In this document: positions 61,201 to 64,000 of the stretch, in pieces
Layout of the letters: every line of letters begins with the position of its first letter
Numbering within the stretch: position 1 is the first letter of the stretch
NCBI RefSeq assembly: GCF_900104185.1
Contig: NZ_FNIZ01000006.1
Span: 7,112 to 71,111 of the forward strand
Source: Halobacillus aidingensis
GTDB taxonomy: Bacteria; Bacillota; Bacilli; Bacillales; Halobacillaceae
DNA length: 64,000 bases
Direction of reading: 5' to 3'
The notes under the pieces: generated by a model
Told to the model about the DNA's origin: nothing
What the model saw: the letters and a program-made list of their open reading frames with translations, nothing else
The model's database searches: none
Program-made: the position numbers and the translations under genes

Positions 61201-62602
61201 TCCCTTCAACATCAACGCCTTCAAAATCGTTCGCCTCCGGGTTAACATCTGAATCACCTGGTGTGCGTCCGAGTCCAGCATAAACCAATTCATGGTATCC
61301 TTCTTCTAACGTGTCAGGATGCACCTCACTCGCTGAAAGGAATGGTACAGGGATGCCTTCTTCCCCATCTACACGCGTATTAAATCCGTCCAGCATCAGG
61401 TATTCGTTTTCAAAAGAAGCGACTTGCAGGGACTCTGTCGAAAGACCTGGCGCTCCCACTACCCCGATATCAGGATTTGAAGCCAGCGGATTAGCGAAGC
61501 CTTCTCCCAAGCGTGCAGAGTTACCTGCGGAAATAGCCATCATGACACCATTTTCAACAGCTCTTGCAATCGCTTTCTGTTCTGGATCTTCAGCATCAAC
61601 GAAACTTGCTGTTGAACCAAGACTCATATTGATGACATCCGCTCCTAGTAGAATCGCATCATCAATCGCTTTAATGTAAATATCTCCATAAGTGGATGGC
61701 ATTTGAGGATCATTACCGAAAACTTTCAATCCAAGGATTTGAGCTTCCGGAGCGACACCTTTAATTCCTCCATTGTCTTCATCTCCGTTGGCACCTACTG
61801 TTCCGGAAACGTGCATGCCGTGCATACTCGCATCAGGACCCAGGTCTAGTACCGTGTCATTCTCGTCTGCATAGTTGTAACCATAAGGGACTTTTTCCGT
61901 GAAATATTTCCCTTTCAATTCACCGGACTGTCTTAGTGTATCGACATCATCCTTACTAATTTCAGGATCCGTCTCTTCACTCAGGACCATGTCCTGGTGC
62001 TCAGGGTCGATTCCTGTATCGATCACACCTACAGTCATCCCTTCGCCTTTGTATCCGTACTCCTGCCAGGTTTTTTGGGCTTTGACAAGCTCTTTACTAT
62101 AAAGCATTTCCGGCTGTTCTGTCGGGCGCTCGTATTCATTTGTGATATGTACTTTGCCGACATTTGGTAGTGTTTCAATCACTTCTACAGCTTTGAAATT
62201 AACTGTACCGCTAAAGCCGTTCACTACTGTTGTAAAGCTTTGCTTGTAATCCATCGGGACGGATTGCTTCTTGATGGCAGCTTTCACTTTCGCTTGCGCA
62301 TCTAAAGCTTCCTCCCGCAATTTGTTCTTATTCGCTTCTGATAATTCGCTGTAACTCTTCCCTAAACTCTGAGCCGAATATATGGTAGGCTCATCCTCTA
62401 ATTCAACAATGATTCGTACTTCATCATTTGGTCCATAATTCTCACGGTCATCTTCCAGCGAGAATACTCGTTCTGTCTTTTTATCTGCAGAATTGGTTGA
62501 ACCTTCCAAATTTTTGTTTGGAATTCCAGCTGCAGCGAAAACAGAATGAGAGAATGCTAGAAGGAATACAAAGAACAAAATTAACGTCTTTTTCAAATTC
62601 AA
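58268..62602 (-). CDS. Subtilisin-like S8 protease with PA domain and C-terminal SLH repeats
   Basis: 1444 residues: signal peptide (1-24), inhibitor_I9-like propeptide (about 65-155), peptidase S8 domain (about 180-690), a PA domain (about 440-540), Fn3-like and Ig-like repeats (about 690-1260) and three SLH repeats (about 1265-1440). The triad is visible: Asp in MTVGVIDTGIDPEHQD, His in MHGMHVSGTVGANGDEDNGG and Ser in GLMSGTSMAAPHVAGGSALV. Architecture matches lactocepin/C5a-peptidase-type cell-envelope proteases, but with SLH instead of LPXTG anchoring. The start is TTG with GGAGG 6 bases upstream. It lies divergently next to secA2. Confidence 0.95.
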   Translation of the reverse strand: MNLKKTLILFFVFLLAFSHSVFAAAGIPNKNLEGSTNSADKKTERVFSLEDDRENYGPNDEVRIIVELEDEPTIYSAQSLGKSYSELSEANKNKLREEALDAQAKVKAAIKKQSVPMDYKQSFTTVVNGFSGTVNFKAVEVIETLPNVGKVHITNEYERPTEQPEMLYSKELVKAQKTWQEYGYKGEGMTVGVIDTGIDPEHQDMVLSEETDPEISKDDVDTLRQSGELKGKYFTEKVPYGYNYADENDTVLDLGPDASMHGMHVSGTVGANGDEDNGGIKGVAPEAQILGLKVFGNDPQMPSTYGDIYIKAIDDAILLGADVINMSLGSTASFVDAEDPEQKAIARAVENGVMMAISAGNSARLGEGFANPLASNPDIGVVGAPGLSTESLQVASFENEYLMLDGFNTRVDGEEGIPVPFLSASEVHPDTLEEGYHELVYAGLGRTPGDSDVNPEANDFEGVDVEGKIALIQRGESTFVSKTLNAQERGAKGVIIFNNVSGYISMASSGEINIPQLSILKDLGENLRDQLLAGSTVEVSFGGEEVKSINPEFGNLSSFTSWGVTPNLDFKPEITAPGGNILSTLQDDQYGLMSGTSMAAPHVAGGSALVMQRLEDEFDLSGEDRVEMAKNLLMNTSKPQEDTGLYNDFYQSGLAFSPRRQGAGLMDLHAAMQTPAIVTEKETGLGKVALKEMDGKESFTLTVDNFSDENTVYNVSGTVQTDLVSEGENLVETQGIYKEGTISEESPFAGEFPIEITSNAGSEVDGEYQVLVPANSSIEIDVTVDLTEGIDWFGNQPLDEIFENGYFVEGFVTLEDPNDVNAPLNVPYVGFDGEWDQAPIVDDTIYEKDGDSFYGQSGLLAPYGTELHYLGVDPLLSEEEALVGSRNNIGFSPNGDEMADRVMPILSFLRNAKEVEFNILDEDLKELRTLRSLKEVRKNYFDGGAAPSYSIYDQGVWDGKVDGEFVEDGLYYYEVKSVVDYPDADWQSKVIPVRVDTKTPNLEVSYDSLSKEITWDAEDQGAGLSHYDVIVNGEDVTETPLAADTDAYTVKAEEVSSVKVVAYDYAGNTTTDSALEGEDDTVPSVNALTPLALEPTDSREVIVTGYVTDDSKVEKLTMNGKEAKLTWDAENERYSFNETISFKSDGFKEIEFHAVDDSGNDISFVRRFMIDSTSPELAIEGPHYTEQDEATLDVFMADNFDELRLTVNGDEAYAKAFKEPYEMRAIEETLEHTVELEDGKNTFTLELVDLAGNTTTKQITIYKSDDAPASFDDVADGYWAKDAIEKLNVAGIIYGYPNGDFGVNDDITRVQAAQMITRALGLETDNVEDPGFSDVEAGDYGYDAIAAIAEAGIMVGSPDGEFNPKATLKRSEMAKIVVDAYDLKGSTDDRFSDVPVAHWASSYINTLAANEITVGYPDGTFKPNKETTRAEFARFLAKAEDDRF

Positions 62603-62817
62603 TTTTTCTCCTCCTTCAATAATTTCCAGAATCGTGCTACCATACTCCCCCTTTCTTCATGCCTCTCCATTATATTCGTATTATTCTTACTAATCAAACA
62701 ATTACCCGCTCCTTTCTACAAATTTTCCAAACACTCCCTTCGTTGTGTAGAAATGACTAGCAGGAACATGGTAAACTGAAAGATAATGACTACTACATCA
62801 AGGAGCGTCTAGGACTA

Positions 62818-64000
62818 ATGATAGATTCAGTGAAGCGTATACTGCCGAACAAAGGTGAACGGCAGCTTAAAAAGTATAATAAATACATAGAAAAGATTAA
62901 CGAACTAGAGGAAACTTATAAAAAACTTAGTGATGAGGAACTACGAGCGAAAACAGATCATTTCAAAAGAGAACTAGAGGATGGCCGATCGATTTATGAT
63001 ATTCGTAATGATGCATTTGCGGTCGTACGTGAAGCTGCAAAACGGATCCTTGGCATGCGCCACTTTGATGTCCAGCTAATTGGAGGCCTTGTGCTGACAG
63101 ATGGGGATATTTCCGAAATGGCGACAGGTGAAGGAAAGACACTGGTCGCTACCCTGCCCACCTATCTTAGAGCCTTAGAAGGCAAAGGCGTCCACGTCAT
63201 TACGGTCAATGAATACCTTGCCCGGAGAGATGCGGAGATTATGGGGCCTTTATATGAGTTCTTAGGTCTTTCGGTCGGATTGAATGTTCCTGAAATCTCA
63301 CCGGCGGATAAAAAGAAAGCCTACCTGGCTGACCTCACTTATGGAATCGGAACAGAGTTCGGCTTTGACTTCTTAAGGGATCACATGGTGACAGCCGTCC
63401 ATCAAAAAGTCCAACGTCCGTACCACTATGCCATCGTTGATGAAATCGACAGCGTCTTGATCGATGAAGCGAAAACACCCTTGATCATTGCTGGAAAAAT
63501 GAAACCTAGCGCGAATTTACATAAAGTAGGCGCCATGCTCGCTCGTTCCTTCAAAGCAGATGTCGACTATCACTTTGATCCTGAAACGAAAGCCGTCAAT
63601 CTGCTGGATGATGGCATGAACAAAATCGAGCGTGCTTTCGGTATTGATAACCTTTATGATCTCGAACATCAAACGCTCTATCATTATATGATTCAAGCAT
63701 TAAGAGCCAATGTTCTTTTTGAAAGAGATGTGGACTATATCGTGCACGACCAGGAAATCAAACTGATTGATATGTTTACAGGTAGGATGATGGAAGGGCG
63801 CACGATGTCTGATGGTCTCCATCAGGCCATCGAAGCAAAAGAAGGTCTTGAGATTACGGAAGAAAACAAGGCTCAAGCATCCATCACCGTTCAAAACTAT
63901 TTCCGTATGTACCCTTCTTTAGCTGGAATGACGGGGACAGCTAAAACAGAAGAAAAAGAATTCCAAACGGTTTATGGCATGGATGTTGTCCAAATTCCTA
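62818..64000 (+). CDS. secA2: Accessory Sec translocase ATPase SecA2 (partial, runs off the right edge)
   Basis: The first 394 residues of a SecA protein; the window ends inside the gene. N-terminal SVKRILPNKGERQLKKYNKY, Walker A MATGEGKTLVATLPTYL (about 103-119), TVNEYLARRDAEIMGPLYEF, GTEFGFDFLRDHM and the DEAD-type VDEIDSVLIDEAKTPLIIAG. The ATG at 62818 follows AAGGAG (12 bases) and TAGGAC. SecA2 is the second SecA, used for a subset of exported proteins. In S-layer bacilli the gene sits next to csaB and S-layer genes. Here it is directly divergent from an SLH protease, suggesting SLH cargo. The rest of the gene is not visible. Confidence 0.9.
   Translation, partial: MIDSVKRILPNKGERQLKKYNKYIEKINELEETYKKLSDEELRAKTDHFKRELEDGRSIYDIRNDAFAVVREAAKRILGMRHFDVQLIGGLVLTDGDISEMATGEGKTLVATLPTYLRALEGKGVHVITVNEYLARRDAEIMGPLYEFLGLSVGLNVPEISPADKKKAYLADLTYGIGTEFGFDFLRDHMVTAVHQKVQRPYHYAIVDEIDSVLIDEAKTPLIIAGKMKPSANLHKVGAMLARSFKADVDYHFDPETKAVNLLDDGMNKIERAFGIDNLYDLEHQTLYHYMIQALRANVLFERDVDYIVHDQEIKLIDMFTGRMMEGRTMSDGLHQAIEAKEGLEITEENKAQASITVQNYFRMYPSLAGMTGTAKTEEKEFQTVYGMDVVQIP

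Overview
The window looks like chromosomal DNA of a moderately low-GC, Gram-positive, spore-former-type Bacillaceae, probably a halophilic or marine genus such as Halobacillus, Pontibacillus or Virgibacillus. That placement is an inference from the strong AGGAGG ribosome binding sites, the SAM-I riboswitches, the many SLH-domain wall proteins, WalR-like boxes, an accessory SecA2, a Bacillus-type exopolysaccharide tyrosine kinase/phosphatase set, and a ComM/YifB protein. No rRNA, tRNA or CRISPR array was seen.

Layout. (a) 1-8.1 kb: a partial secreted Ig-like protein, then two SAM-I riboswitches in tandem, each with its own terminator, leading a six-gene operon. The operon encodes a thiolase, acetoacetate-CoA ligase, a cysteine-less thiolase-like protein with its DUF35 partner, a 31-residue membrane peptide and an SSS-family symporter. 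An acyl-CoA catabolic and uptake operon under two SAM riboswitches is the most unexpected system here. (b) 8.1-16 kb: small proteins, a relic of a pRiA4b ORF-3-type gene, lipoproteins and three SLH proteins. (c) 16-24 kb: accessory material, with a frameshifted comM, a RAYT (REP-associated Y1 transposase), three REP-like elements with conserved ends, a HEPN/MNT toxin-antitoxin pair, the intact pRiA4b ORF-3-type gene and two tandem hairpin repeats. (d) 24-47.4 kb: a large surface-polysaccharide locus read on the minus strand. It begins with a Wzz-like protein, a tyrosine kinase and a PHP phosphatase, continues with PglF/E/C/D-like (EpsC/N/L/M-like) genes for a bacillosamine-type initiating sugar, galU, four glycosyltransferases, Wzy, Wzx and two acyltransferases, and ends with five enzymes matching the complete UDP-ManNAc3NAcA pathway (WbpA/B/E/D/I type) plus galE. 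(e) 47.7-54.5 kb: a secreted TPR/repeat protein and a second glycan cluster (GT4, PIG-L deacetylase, MurJ-like flippase, acyltransferase 3). (f) 54.6-64 kb: cell-envelope enzymes with SLH anchors (NlpC/P60 hydrolase, amidase, 1444-residue subtilase) and the start of secA2.

How it fits together. SLH domains normally bind a pyruvylated secondary cell-wall polymer, and SecA2 is often dedicated to S-layer/SLH cargo. A polysaccharide locus able to make ManNAc3NAcA, a sugar known from secondary wall polymers of S-layer bacilli, lying between SLH genes and secA2 suggests that much of this window builds and decorates the wall. Both NlpC/P60-SLH genes carry a near-perfect WalR box, which ties them to cell-wall homeostasis. 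The central polysaccharide genes (about 31-40 kb) are visibly more AT-rich than their surroundings, as is common for exchanged Wzx/Wzy/GT cassettes.
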